From the NCBI RefSeq assembly GCF_001423085.1, contig NZ_LMNU01000001.1:551495-615494 (forward strand): a DNA stretch of 64,000 bases. The letters run 5' to 3'. Both the position numbers and the translations under genes were made by a program. This stretch comes from Methylobacterium sp. Leaf125 (GTDB lineage Bacteria; Pseudomonadota; Alphaproteobacteria; Rhizobiales; Beijerinckiaceae). Within the stretch, counting starts at the first letter, position 1, and each line of letters starts with the position of its first letter. Of the stretch, positions 9,350 through 17,752 are shown piece by piece. Below the pieces are notes generated by a model. It ran no database searches. It was given only the letters and a program-made list of their open reading frames with translations, and was not told the DNA's origin.

Positions 9350-9982
9350 TCAGGATCGCCCGAGGGCGGCCGCGATCAGCCTAACGCCGTCGGGGCTGTC
9401 CCACTCGGCCGGTCCCTTCATCACCCCGAGGGTGCAGCCGGCGCCGTCGACCAGCAGGGTGGTGGGCAGGCCGAGGGAGCCGGTGGCCTTCTGGATCGCC
9501 GGCAGGACCCGGCCGCCCGGATCGGCATAGTAGGCCAGCCGCGCGATGCCGTTCTGCTTGAGCCAGGCGGGCGGCGCCTCGAGGTTGCGGGTGTCGACGT
9601 TGATCGCCACGACGCGGAAATCCGGGCCCCCGAGCCGGGCCTGGAGCCGGTCGAGGGCCGGCATCTCGGCCTTGCAGGGCGCGCACCAGGTCGCCCACAG
9701 GTTCACGAGGCGCAGGCCCGTCACGCCGTCCAGGGTGGCGTCGGTTCCCTCCGGCCGCTTGAAGGCCAGGGCCGGCGCGGGCACCGGCGCGGTCGCGACC
9801 TGGAGGGCGGCGACCTCGCCCCGGGCCAGGGGGGCGATGCGGGCCGCCGCCGCGGCCGAGCCGGCGCAGGGGCCGGCGGAGTTGCCGCCGGTCGAGCCCG
9901 TCCCGTATACGGCAAGCCCCGCACCGAGTGCGGCGACGAGGACGGCCCCGGCGATCAGCGCAGATCTGCGGCCGGGCATCAT
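9350..9982 (-). CDS. tlpA: TlpA-family thioredoxin-like thiol:disulfide protein
   Basis: This 210-aa membrane-anchored thioredoxin faces the periplasm. An N-terminal hydrophobic anchor (about residues 6-28) precedes a linker and a thioredoxin fold. The redox motif WCAPC sits near residue 97, inside [14 protein letters not shown], and the cis-proline loop is GLPTTLLVD. TlpA proteins reduce apocytochrome or copper-chaperone thiols needed for cytochrome oxidase maturation. A head-to-head arrangement with argH, 51 bp apart, is common in Hyphomicrobiales. Tandem ATG codons occur at 9982 and 9979; either could be used. Confidence 0.93.
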   Translation of the reverse strand: MMPGRRSALIAGAVLVAALGAGLAVYGTGSTGGNSAGPCAGSAAAAARIAPLARGEVAALQVATAPVPAPALAFKRPEGTDATLDGVTGLRLVNLWATWCAPCKAEMPALDRLQARLGGPDFRVVAINVDTRNLEAPPAWLKQNGIARLAYYADPGGRVLPAIQKATGSLGLPTTLLVDGAGCTLGVMKGPAEWDSPDGVRLIAAALGRS

Positions 9983-10033
9983 CGTTGCGTCCGGGGGCGG
10001 GCGGGCAGGGCGGCTGGAAGGACGATTGAGAAC

Positions 10034-11419
10034 ATGAGCAACCGGATGTGGGGCGGGCGCTTCGCGAGCGGCCCCGCCGAGATCATGGAGGAGATCAACG
10101 CCTCCATCGGGTTCGACAAGCGCCTCGCGCCCCAGGACATCCGCGGCTCGCTGGCGCATGTGGCGATGCTGGGTGCGGCCGGCATCCTGCCATCCGCCGA
10201 TGTGGCCGCGATTCAAGACGGCCTCAAGGCCGTGCGCGACGAAATCGAGGCGGGCGGCTTCGTGTTCAAGCGCGAGCTCGAAGACATACACATGTCCGTC
10301 GAGAGCCGGCTCACCGAGATCGTCGGCCCGGCGGCCGGGCGCCTGCACACCGCGCGCTCGCGCAACGACCAGGTCGCCACCGACATGAAGCTGTGGGTGC
10401 GCGACACCCTGGACAGCCTCGACGGGCAGGCCGCCGACCTGCAGCGGGCGCTGGCCGAGAAGGCGCTCGCCCATGCCGGCACGGTGATGCCGGGCTTCAC
10501 CCACCTGCAATCGGCCCAGCCCGTCACCTTCGGGCACCATTGCCTCGCCTACGTGGAGATGCTGGCCCGCGACCGGGGCCGGTTCCGCGATGCCCGGGCG
10601 CGCCTGAACGAGTGCCCCCTCGGCGCCGCGGCGCTCGCCGGCACCTCCTTCCCCATCGACCGGCACGCCACGGCCGCGGCGCTCGGCTTCGACCGGCCGA
10701 CGGCGAACTCCCTCGACTCGGTGGCCGATCGCGACTTCGCCCTGGAGTCGCTCGCCGCCGCCTCGATCTGCGCGGTCCACCTCTCGCGCTTCGCCGAGGA
10801 GCTGGTGGTCTGGACCTCGGCGCAGTTCAACTTCGTCCGGCTGTCCGACGGCTACACCACCGGCTCGTCGATCATGCCGCAGAAGCGCAACCCGGACGCG
10901 GCGGAGCTGGTGCGCGCCAAGTCCGGCCGCGTCATCGGTGCCCTCACGGGCCTGCTCATCGTGATGAAGGGCCTGCCGCTCGCCTATTCGAAGGACATGC
11001 AGGAGGACAAGGAGGGCACCTTCGACGCCCTCCAGGCGCTCTCCCTGTGCCTGGCCGCCATGACCGGGATGGTGCGCGACCTCGAGCCCAACGCCCCGGT
11101 CCTGGCCCGTGCCGCCGGCTCCGGCTACGCCACCGCGACCGACCTCGCCGACTGGCTGGTGCGCGAGCTCGGCCTGCCGTTCCGCGAGGCCCACCACGTC
11201 ACCGGGCGCCTCGTCGGCGCCGCCTCCGCCCGCAACGTCGGGCTGGAGGAGCTCTCCCTGGCCGAGATGCAGGCCGCCGAGCCGCGGATCACGCAAGCGG
11301 TCTACGCCGTGCTCGGCGTCGAGAACTCGGTTTCGAGCCGCACCAGCTACGGGGGGACCGCGCCGGACAACGTACGGTCGCAGGCGAACCGCTGGCTCGC
11401 GGCACTCGCGCAGGCGTGA
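10034..11419 (+). CDS. argH: argininosuccinate lyase
   Basis: This 461-aa cytoplasmic enzyme splits argininosuccinate into arginine and fumarate, the last step of arginine synthesis. It starts [10 protein letters not shown], a hallmark of the family. It carries the [13 protein letters not shown] loop around residue 108, the TAxSRND-type substrate site, and the fumarase-superfamily signature [12 protein letters not shown] around residue 278. Length is typical. It is divergent from tlpA and followed by a small unknown gene after 93 bp. Confidence 0.97.
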   Translation: MSNRMWGGRFASGPAEIMEEINASIGFDKRLAPQDIRGSLAHVAMLGAAGILPSADVAAIQDGLKAVRDEIEAGGFVFKRELEDIHMSVESRLTEIVGPAAGRLHTARSRNDQVATDMKLWVRDTLDSLDGQAADLQRALAEKALAHAGTVMPGFTHLQSAQPVTFGHHCLAYVEMLARDRGRFRDARARLNECPLGAAALAGTSFPIDRHATAAALGFDRPTANSLDSVADRDFALESLAAASICAVHLSRFAEELVVWTSAQFNFVRLSDGYTTGSSIMPQKRNPDAAELVRAKSGRVIGALTGLLIVMKGLPLAYSKDMQEDKEGTFDALQALSLCLAAMTGMVRDLEPNAPVLARAAGSGYATATDLADWLVRELGLPFREAHHVTGRLVGAASARNVGLEELSLAEMQAAEPRITQAVYAVLGVENSVSSRTSYGGTAPDNVRSQANRWLAALAQA

Positions 11420-11512
11420 GGCGAAAAGAACCGGACTCGGGGCAGGTGCGTTCACGGCTCAGCTATGTGATGCTGTGTAGGACCCTGTCCCGAGCCCCTC
11501 GGAGATCTTCTC

Positions 11513-11860
11513 ATGCCCGCTGAAAGCTGGATTGCGCCGGATGACGTCCCCGCCCTCGCGGTTGAGGCCACAGCGCTGATCGACGCCACCTTGCGCCGCC
11601 TGCCCGAGGCCGACCGGGTCGCCTTCTGGGCCTCGGTGCGCAAGTGCTACAACACGCCCTACAACGATCCGAAGCCCCGCGCGCTGCCGCGCGTGCGGAT
11701 GCCCGAGTCCTCCAAGTTCTCCGAGTCCTCCGAGCCCTCCGAGGCGACGGGCCCGGCCCCCACGGAATCCACCACCCTGTCGGCCCTGGCCGCGCCCGCC
11801 CTCGCGAGCGTGATGGCGGCGCTGCCGGGCGTGTTCTCCGCCGAGCCCCACGCCGCCTGA
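11513..11860 (+). CDS. small protein of unknown function with a Ser/Glu repeat
   Basis: The predicted 115-aa product has an N-terminal half that looks folded (about residues 1-58, with LRRLPEADRVAFWASVRKCYN). A low-complexity Ser/Glu/Pro stretch (residues 65-76, SSKFSESSEPSE) comes from nine-base near-repeats TCCGAGTCC at about 11708-11745, and an alanine-rich end follows. I do not recognise a family. The ATG at 11513 has GGAGATC upstream at suitable spacing. Coding is supported by the start context and by the position between argH and an IalB-like gene, but it could be wrong. Confidence 0.55.
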   Translation: MPAESWIAPDDVPALAVEATALIDATLRRLPEADRVAFWASVRKCYNTPYNDPKPRALPRVRMPESSKFSESSEPSEATGPAPTESTTLSALAAPALASVMAALPGVFSAEPHAA

Positions 11861-11961
11861 GGGCTGCGGGACGCGCACTCCTGAAACCGGCGCCACGCGG
11901 CGCCGCATATCCGGACGGTCGGCCGGGTCTTCCGGTCCGGCGACGTCCCGAAGGGTCTTCC

Positions 11962-12651
11962 ATGGTTCCTGTTCTGCGACGCGGCCTCCGGCTCGGGGCC
12001 GCCATCCTCGTCCTGTCCGTTCCCGCCGCCCTGGTCGGCATCTCCCATCCCCTGGCGGTCGGCCCCGCTCAGGCCCAGGAGGCCGCCCCCGAGGAGGCGG
12101 AGGCCCCGAGCCGCAAGAGGTCCCGCCGCGGACGCGAGCGGGCCCCGAAGGCCGCCATGACGGCCCCCGGCATGCAGCAGGCCACCCCGGTGGCGATCTT
12201 CGGCGACTGGAACGTCTTCGCCAACGGCCAGGGCAAGACCCGTGTCTGCTACGCCATCGCCCAGCCGCAGGCGCGCTCGCCCAAGACCCTGAAGCGCGAC
12301 ACGGCCTACCTCTTCGTCACCGTGCGCAAGGCCGAGAACGTGGCCAACGAGGTCGCGGTGATGCTCGGCTTCCCGGCCAAGCCCGCGAGCAGCCAGGCCA
12401 AGGCCAATGCCGGCCCGGCGCCCACCGACCCGACCCTGAATCTCGGGGCCACGCGCTACGGTCTCGTCACCAAGGACAACAACGCCTGGCTCCAGAACCC
12501 GGCGGAGGAGACCCGGGTGGTCACCGAGATGGCCCGCACCCCGAAGCTGCAGATCAAGACCACCTCGCTGCGCGGCAATCCCACCAGCGACGATTACGCC
12601 CTGGCGGGGTTCGGCGACGCGATGAAGCGCGCCCGCGAGGAGTGCAAGTAA
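11962..12651 (+). CDS. invasion-associated locus B (IalB)-like secreted protein
   Basis: The 229-aa protein has a signal peptide (about residues 1-39, ending near VGPAQAQEA). A charged KRSRRGRERAPK linker follows, then an IalB-type domain from about residue 75. That domain contains FGDWNVFANGQGKTRVCYAIAQP, NEVAVMLGFPAK and a terminal CK. IalB proteins are periplasmic or outer-membrane-associated, first described in Bartonella and widespread in non-pathogenic alphaproteobacteria; their biochemical role is not settled. Two cysteines (about residue 95 and the penultimate one) could pair. It converges on the ABC ATPase with 31 bp between stops. Confidence 0.85.
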   Translation: MVPVLRRGLRLGAAILVLSVPAALVGISHPLAVGPAQAQEAAPEEAEAPSRKRSRRGRERAPKAAMTAPGMQQATPVAIFGDWNVFANGQGKTRVCYAIAQPQARSPKTLKRDTAYLFVTVRKAENVANEVAVMLGFPAKPASSQAKANAGPAPTDPTLNLGATRYGLVTKDNNAWLQNPAEETRVVTEMARTPKLQIKTTSLRGNPTSDDYALAGFGDAMKRAREECK

Positions 12652-12682
12652 AGGAACCAGTAGGGGAAGCGGGGGGCCAGGG

Positions 12683-13624
12683 CTACGTCACCGCCCGGGC
12701 CGCCTCTGCCCGGATCGCCGCCAGGGTGAGATGGGCCGCCGGACCGTCGCCCGTGAGGTTGAGCCCGTCGGCGCCGGTGGCGAGCAGGAGGGCCAGGGCC
12801 TCCCGCAGGGACGCCCCGGCCGCGATCGCGGGGGCGTCCGGCAGGGGTCCGGGGCTCGCCAGGCGCTCGGCGGCGATCAGGGCGAGGCGGCGCAGCGCCC
12901 GGTCCTGCCCGACGAAACTCGCGACGAAGGGATCGGCCGGCGCGGCCAGGAGGCGCTCGGGCGGATCGGCCTGGACGATGCGGCCGTCCCGCATCAGCAC
13001 GACGCGGTCGCCCATCCGCATCGCCTCGTCGATGTCGTGGGTGACAATGAGCACGGTCTTGCCCAGGCGCCGGAGAATGGCGCCGATCTCGGCCTGCAGG
13101 CGGTCGCGGGCGACGGGGTCCACCGCGCCGAAGGGCTCGTCCATGAGCAGCACCGGGGGATCGGCGGCCAGGGCCCGGGCGACGCCGACGCGCTGGCGCT
13201 GGCCGCCGGAGAGCTCGTGCGGGCGGCGCGCCCGGTACTGCACCGGGTCGAGGCCGACGAGGTCGAGCATCGCGTCGACCCGGTCGGCGATCCGGGCCCG
13301 CGTCCAGCCCAGCAGGCCCGGCACGGTGCCGATGTTGTCGGCCACGCTGCGGTGGGGAAACAGGCCGACGCCCTGGAGCACGTAGCCGATGCGCCGGCGC
13401 AGGGCGACGGGATCGGTCCGCATCACGTCCGTGCCGGCCACCAGCACGCGGCCGGCATCCGGCTCGACCAGGCGGTTGACCATGCGCAGCGTGGTGGACT
13501 TGCCGCAGCCGGACGGGCCGATCAGGGCGCAGACGCTGCCCTCGGCGACGACGAGGTCGAGGGCATCGACGGCCGGGCGTTCGGCCCCGGGGAACCGCTT
13601 GCCGACGCCTTCCAGGCGGATCAT
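12683..13624 (-). CDS. quaternary-amine (glycine betaine/choline type) ABC transporter ATP-binding protein
   Basis: This 313-aa ATPase belongs to the ProV/OpuCA/OsmV group. Walker A is GPSGCGKST (about residues 38-46), with a Q-loop in GYVLQGVGLFPH. The signature is [15 protein letters not shown], Walker B is VLLMDEPFGAVDP, and the switch His lies in THDIDEAM. The 70 residues after the core resemble a degenerate CBS-like regulatory tail, as OpuCA-type subunits carry. The usual permease and binding-protein genes are absent on both sides, so the partner must be elsewhere or the gene is a remnant. The ATG at 13624 starts MIRLEGVGKRF, a standard N-terminus. Confidence 0.88.
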   Translation of the reverse strand: MIRLEGVGKRFPGAERPAVDALDLVVAEGSVCALIGPSGCGKSTTLRMVNRLVEPDAGRVLVAGTDVMRTDPVALRRRIGYVLQGVGLFPHRSVADNIGTVPGLLGWTRARIADRVDAMLDLVGLDPVQYRARRPHELSGGQRQRVGVARALAADPPVLLMDEPFGAVDPVARDRLQAEIGAILRRLGKTVLIVTHDIDEAMRMGDRVVLMRDGRIVQADPPERLLAAPADPFVASFVGQDRALRRLALIAAERLASPGPLPDAPAIAAGASLREALALLLATGADGLNLTGDGPAAHLTLAAIRAEAARAVT

Positions 13625-13661
13625 GGGGCCCGGGCCGGCGCGCGGTTTGGCCGCCTGCGCC

Positions 13662-13946
13662 TCAGCAGCCCTTGCAGATCGAGCCCATGGTGGTGCGCAT
13701 CTTGGTGTCCCAGGCCTTGTCGCGGGCGGCCGAGGCGCGCTGGGCCTTGGCCATGTCGGCCTCGGTGGAGGCGCGGGTATAGGGCGCCTTGCCCGCATCC
13801 GCGCGGCCCGGCGGCTTGGTCACCCCGGTGGGAGCGACGTTGCGCGGGGGGGCGCCCGAGGACGGCTGCGCCAGGACCGGCGCGGCGCCGAGGAGGAGGG
13901 CCAGGGTGGAGGCGGCGGCGAGGCGGGACAGGAGGGCGCGGGACAT
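13662..13946 (-). CDS. small secreted protein ending CKGC
   Basis: The 94-aa product has a signal peptide (about residues 1-26, ending VLAQP). It continues as a Pro/Gly-rich spacer and a basic region with ASAARDKAWDTKMRTTMGSICKGC. The paired C-terminal cysteines suggest metal binding or a disulfide. I do not recognise a family. It lies 37 bp upstream of the ABC ATPase on the same strand and could share its transcript, though no functional link is apparent. Confidence 0.65.
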   Translation of the reverse strand: MSRALLSRLAAASTLALLLGAAPVLAQPSSGAPPRNVAPTGVTKPPGRADAGKAPYTRASTEADMAKAQRASAARDKAWDTKMRTTMGSICKGC

Positions 13947-14141
13947 GAGGACGACGGATCCCTGACAGGTGACGAGGCGTCGGGACGATCGGACGTGAAC
14001 GACGTCGCGCCCCGATGATCCCGTTCATCTACGATGGGGACCGTTCAGGATTATGGCACCTCGGCCGGATGGCGCGAAGGTGGCGGGCGGCAGGGCGTGC
14101 GAAATGGCACCCGGTTCGGCGCGCGCGGCTCCGAACCGCCT

Positions 14142-14462
14142 TCAGGGCCCGCTGAGGAAGCCGATCCGCTCCCGCGCCGGCTGTCCGAGCCAGAGCAGGA
14201 CGGCCCCGATCACGAGCCCGATCAGGGCGGCGGGCGCCAGGGTCAGGGGCAGGACCAGGATCTTCCACAGCCAGGGGGCGATGCTCTCCACCGTGCCCTG
14301 GAGGGCGTTCGCCCGGTCCTTGAACAGGGTGAAGGCGAGGTCGCTGACGCTGGTGACACGCAGGGTGTTGTTCGCGACGGAGCGGGCCCCGTCGTAGACG
14401 AGGCAGACGAAGCCCGCCGCCAGGAAGACGAGGCCGAGGAAGCGGCTGAGGAAACGGACCAT
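14142..14462 (-). CDS. small two-helix membrane protein of unknown function
   Basis: The 106-aa product has two strong membrane segments, at about residues 8-27 (FLGLVFLAAGFVCLVYDGAR) and 66-92 (ILVLPLTLAPAALIGLVIGAVLLWL). An amphipathic stretch lies between them, and the C-terminus is basic (GQPARERIGFLSGP). I do not recognise a characterised family. The ATG at 14462 fits the first membrane helix. It is divergent from the HAD phosphatase gene at 14678. Confidence 0.7.
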   Translation of the reverse strand: MVRFLSRFLGLVFLAAGFVCLVYDGARSVANNTLRVTSVSDLAFTLFKDRANALQGTVESIAPWLWKILVLPLTLAPAALIGLVIGAVLLWLGQPARERIGFLSGP

Positions 14463-14677
14463 CGCACCCGATCGCACCCGCCGGCATCCGCGCCGGCCCT
14501 GAGGCTGAGTAGGAGGGCGCGCCGACGGGCGCAAGCCACCGATGCCGCGGCCGCGGGCGCCCCGGGACCCGCGCAGGCGGGCCGCGCGGTTTGCGCCGGA
14601 TCGCGTTCGCGCCATATGCGGGCTGGGGCCGCGCGGCAGGCGGGGCCCGGCCGCAACCCGAGACCCGACCCAAACCC

Positions 14678-15394
14678 ATGCGCGACGCCTCCCCCCTCCT
14701 CCCCCCGGTGCCCGCGCCCGGCGAGACGGCCCCACCCCTCGCGCTGGTGATCTTCGATTGCGACGGGGTGCTCGTGGACAGCGAGCCGATCAGCCTGGCG
14801 CGCCTCACCGCCGGGCTCAACCGCATCGGCGTGCCCATCGACGTCGAGACCGTGCGGGCGCGCTTCGCCGGCACCTCGATGGTCTCGATCATGGGTCACA
14901 TCGCGCAGGATTACGGGATCACGGCGCCGGAGGGCTTCGTCGAGGCCGTGAAGGCGGACACGCTGCGCGCCTTCGACACGGAGTTGCGGGCGGTCGCGGG
15001 CGTCGCCGCGGCGGTCGCCGCCCTCGGGCTGCCGTCCTGCGTCGCGTCCAGCAGCGACCCCGTGCGCCTGCGCCACTCCCTGGGTCTGACGGGGCTGCTG
15101 CCGCTGTTCGAGGGGCGGATCTTCTCCTCGACCCTGGTGGCGCGGGGCAAGCCGGCGCCGGACCTGTTCCTCCACGCCGCCGCCGCGATGGGCTTCGCCC
15201 CCGAGGCCTGCCTCGTCATCGAGGACAGCGTGCCCGGCGTCACGGCGGCCCGCGCCGCCGGCATGCGCGTCGTCGGCTTCAGCGGCGGCGGGCACTGGCA
15301 CCACGACCCGGCGGCGGCGGACCTGACCCGCGCCGGCGCGTCCCGGATCTTCCGCGATTACCGGGACCTCGCCGCCGTCATCGCCGCCGCCTGA
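14678..15394 (+). CDS. HAD-superfamily phosphatase (phosphoglycolate/sugar-phosphate type)
   Basis: The 238-aa cytoplasmic protein is a subfamily IA HAD hydrolase with a helical cap. Motif I is IFDCDGVLVDSEP (Asp nucleophile near residue 26), motif II is VASSSDP, and the motif III lysine is in GKPAPDLFL. Motif IV is VIEDSVPGVTAARAAGM. This pattern is that of beta-phosphoglucomutase/phosphoglycolate phosphatase/YieH-type enzymes, so the substrate is a small phosphoester but cannot be named. The ATG at 14678 (MRDASPLL) is preferred over an upstream start at 14591 that adds an Arg/Gly-rich stretch. Confidence 0.88.
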   Translation: MRDASPLLPPVPAPGETAPPLALVIFDCDGVLVDSEPISLARLTAGLNRIGVPIDVETVRARFAGTSMVSIMGHIAQDYGITAPEGFVEAVKADTLRAFDTELRAVAGVAAAVAALGLPSCVASSSDPVRLRHSLGLTGLLPLFEGRIFSSTLVARGKPAPDLFLHAAAAMGFAPEACLVIEDSVPGVTAARAAGMRVVGFSGGGHWHHDPAAADLTRAGASRIFRDYRDLAAVIAAA

Positions 15395-15779
15395 CCCGGG
15401 CTTGCGGAGGCAGCGCGCGCGCCGGGCACCGGGCGGGGCCGTTTCTGCCACGGAGTGTGTTGCATTCGGAAGATCGATCCGTTGACGAACCGCAACGGGA
15501 TGAGCATCTTCGAGAGGTTCGGCGACGCCCCTGGGTGTCGTCGCACCGCGGTGATTTGAAGTGTGTAGCTTGCGCCGCGTCACCAAACGCTAAAGCACCG
15601 CGATGCGCTCGCGCCTCGTGGTCCTTCTTGGAAAGGATGACTTGCCGTGACTGTCTGCTTCCAGCGGGGCGATGCCCCGAGTCTCCGGTCCCAACACGGC
15701 TGCTGTCGACGCTGACCATCCCGTCGCGTCCCACCGTTCGTCTTGTGCCGGCCCAGCGCCGGCCCCCGGAGTCCTTGTC
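15395..15779. other. 385-bp noncoding stretch before a small gene
   Basis: No open frame here looks coding. The central part (about 15455-15660) has lower GC than its surroundings and could hold the promoter and leader of the following 109-aa gene. I see no recognisable riboswitch, tRNA or terminator. Confidence 0.5.
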
Positions 15780-16109
15780 ATGCCACTTCTTCAGATCGAG
15801 GCCGAGCGGGCGCTGAATCGCCTGCCCGCGGCTCCCAGCCTCGCGGAGCATCGGGCGGAGCGCGCCCGCAACCCCCTCCAGGCCGAGCCCGCCCCGCCGC
15901 GGATCATCGAGATCGGCGAGATCACCGCCGGCATCGCCGTTCCGGAACCCGGCGGCGTGCGCTTCTTCGCGTCGAGCCGCGACTTCGCCCCCCTCGACGG
16001 GACGGTCTACCGCAGCGTCGAGCAGGCGGCCCGCGCCGCCCGGGACCGGTTCCGCAACCGGACCCGTCCCGGCACCGGCGCGCGGGCGCCCCGGCTTCAG
16101 GCGATCTGA
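15780..16109 (+). CDS. small conserved-looking protein of unknown function
   Basis: The 109-aa product is soluble with no signal peptide. It has a basic helical N-terminal half, then IIEIGEITAGIAVPEPGGVRF and FFASSRDFAPLDGTVYRS, then a basic helix (QAARAARDRFRNR) and a low-complexity tail. The middle looks like a small beta domain. I do not recognise a family. The ATG at 15780 has CCGGAGTCC nine bases upstream, a plausible ribosome site; an upstream ATG at 15672 would add an unlikely N-terminus. Confidence 0.6.
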   Translation: MPLLQIEAERALNRLPAAPSLAEHRAERARNPLQAEPAPPRIIEIGEITAGIAVPEPGGVRFFASSRDFAPLDGTVYRSVEQAARAARDRFRNRTRPGTGARAPRLQAI

Positions 16110-16126
16110 CGGGTTCGGTCCCTCCC

Positions 16127-16810
16127 TCAGACCGGCCAGGCCGCCCCGCGATAGGCCCCGTCCCAGAACAGGTATTCGAGGCGGGTGGCCTGGGTGTAGG
16201 CGCGGTGCATCCGGGCCCGGACCTCCGGCGAGGCGCCCTGGGCCGCCTCGTCGGTCGCCGCGATCATGGCGGCGACCGCCTGCGCGAAGTCCTCGCCCGC
16301 ATAGGTGTCGATCCAGGCCCGGTAGGGATTGTCGGCCTGCGCCCGGGAAAAGATGTCCCGGCCGATCTCGGCATAGATCCAGAAGCAGGGCAGCAGCGCG
16401 CCGAGCACCACCTCGTAGGGCTCCGCATAAGCGGTGGAGACGAGGTAGGAGACGTAGTGGTCGCAGGGCGGCGAGAGCGGGGTCCCGGCGAAGGTCGCGG
16501 CGTCGATGCCGTAATCGCGGAAGAAGCCGCCGTGGAGGGAGCGCTCCACCACGATGGCGGTCTCGGCCGCCCGGGCGAACTGCACCATCCGGTCGGGGTT
16601 CGGCGCCTTGGCGGCGGCCAGCGCCAGGGCGCGGCCGAAGCCCACGAGGTAGTGGGCGTCCTGCACGATGTAGTGGATGAAGCGCGCCTGCGCGAGACTG
16701 CCGGCGGCGAGCTCGGCATTGAACGGCATGGTGCGGATGGCCTCGTAGGCCTCCGCGTTGCGCGCCCAGGCCTGTACCGAGAAAGCCTCCACCGAAAAAG
16801 CCTCCGTCAT
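16127..16810 (-). CDS. tenA: TenA-family aminopyrimidine aminohydrolase / thiaminase II
   Basis: The 227-aa cytoplasmic protein is an all-helical TenA. TenA hydrolyses aminopyrimidines from thiamin breakdown, salvaging the hydroxymethylpyrimidine moiety. Family features include FIHYIVQDAHYLVGFGRAL near residue 45, CDHYVSYL near 120 and the catalytic cysteine in ALLPCFWIYAEIG near 140. The N-terminus has a duplicated five-residue motif (AFSVE/AFSVQ) from a 15-bp tandem repeat at 16776-16805. The start ATG overlaps the stop of the aldose-epimerase gene by four bases (ATGA), implying translational coupling. No other thiamin genes or TPP riboswitch are near. Confidence 0.92.
   Translation of the reverse strand: MTEAFSVEAFSVQAWARNAEAYEAIRTMPFNAELAAGSLAQARFIHYIVQDAHYLVGFGRALALAAAKAPNPDRMVQFARAAETAIVVERSLHGGFFRDYGIDAATFAGTPLSPPCDHYVSYLVSTAYAEPYEVVLGALLPCFWIYAEIGRDIFSRAQADNPYRAWIDTYAGEDFAQAVAAMIAATDEAAQGASPEVRARMHRAYTQATRLEYLFWDGAYRGAAWPV
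16776..16805 (-). repeat. 15-bp tandem repeat in the tenA N-terminus
   Basis: Two 15-bp copies (ACCGAGAAAGCCTCC at 16776-16790 and ACCGAAAAAGCCTCC at 16791-16805) differ by one base. Translated on the minus strand they duplicate a five-residue stretch at the start of TenA. Confidence 0.85.
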
Positions 16811-17697
16811 GCCCGGCTCTCCCGCTCGAACGACAGGGTGACCCCGTGGCGCGCGCGGCCCCCCGGTGCCAGCAGGCGCTGGGAATCCCGGTCCGTGAGG
16901 TCGCCCGCGAAGCCGGCCCAGTCGGCGTGGCCGGTCCAGCACTCCAGCGACAGGAAGGGGGCCGTCGGCTTGGTCCAGACCGCGAGGTGGGGGAAGTCCG
17001 ACACCGCCAGGCGGATCGCCGCGCCGTCGGGCCCGGTGAAGCGCATCCAGCGGCTCGCCGCATCCCGGAAGACCAGGGCCTCGGTGAACAGGTCCGGATC
17101 GAGGGGGAGGGTGTCGCCCTCCAGGGGAATCGGCCGCTCGTCGCGCAGGAGCAGGCCGCCCGCCCCGACCTCGGGGGCGAAGGGGCGCTCCGGGTGCGCG
17201 AACCGGACGGCGTAGCCGCCCCCGGCCGCGCGGGTGCCGCCCGCGAAGGGCCAGGGGAAGGCCGGGTGGAAGCCGAGTCCGTAGGGCAGGGGCACGGTGT
17301 CGGTGTTCTCGATCCAGATCTCGAGATCGAGGCGTCCGGGGCCGACCCGGGCGGTGATGTCGAGGCGGAAGGCGTAGGGGTAGTGCACCCGCGTCTCGGC
17401 GCTGTCGGCGAGGCGCAGCGCGACGCTGTCGCCGGACCGCTCGATCACGGTGAACGGCAGGTCGCGGGCAAAGCCGTGCTGCGGCATCGGGTAGGCCGCG
17501 TCGCCGACATGGACCGTGCCGTCGGTGGAGGCGCCGACCACCGGGAAGAGCCACGGGGCGTGCCGGTTCCAGTGCGCGGGATCGCCGCTCCAGAGATACT
17601 CGCGTCCGCCCACCTGCCAGGAGACGGGCTCCGCCCCGTCGGCGTCGATGACCGCCTGCGTGCCGTCGCCGGCCGTGATCGTGATCCGTTCGCCCAT
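16807..17697 (-). CDS. aldose 1-epimerase family protein (LacX-like)
   Basis: The 296-aa protein has the galactose-mutarotase beta-sandwich pattern. The substrate-binding signatures are seen as RHAPWLFPVVG (about residue 46), MPQHGFARDLPF (about 72, with the key His) and GLGFHPAFPWPF (about 140, second His). A glutamate-containing end (LSLECWTGHADWAGF) supplies the likely base. Such enzymes interconvert anomers of free sugars or hexose-6-phosphates. Overlap with tenA by four bases suggests one transcript, though the link with thiamin salvage is unclear. Confidence 0.88.
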   Translation of the reverse strand: MGERITITAGDGTQAVIDADGAEPVSWQVGGREYLWSGDPAHWNRHAPWLFPVVGASTDGTVHVGDAAYPMPQHGFARDLPFTVIERSGDSVALRLADSAETRVHYPYAFRLDITARVGPGRLDLEIWIENTDTVPLPYGLGFHPAFPWPFAGGTRAAGGGYAVRFAHPERPFAPEVGAGGLLLRDERPIPLEGDTLPLDPDLFTEALVFRDAASRWMRFTGPDGAAIRLAVSDFPHLAVWTKPTAPFLSLECWTGHADWAGFAGDLTDRDSQRLLAPGGRARHGVTLSFERESRA

Positions 17698-17752
17698 CGG
17701 TGTCCTGTCGTCCGGCTGGCCGCCCCCGCGGTGGGGGCGGCGGGAGAGGTCC

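Noticed and set aside
9983-11455. A minus-strand frame antisense to argH that continues into tlpA
   Set aside because: It is a shadow of argH. TlpA has its own tandem ATG and signal anchor at 9982.
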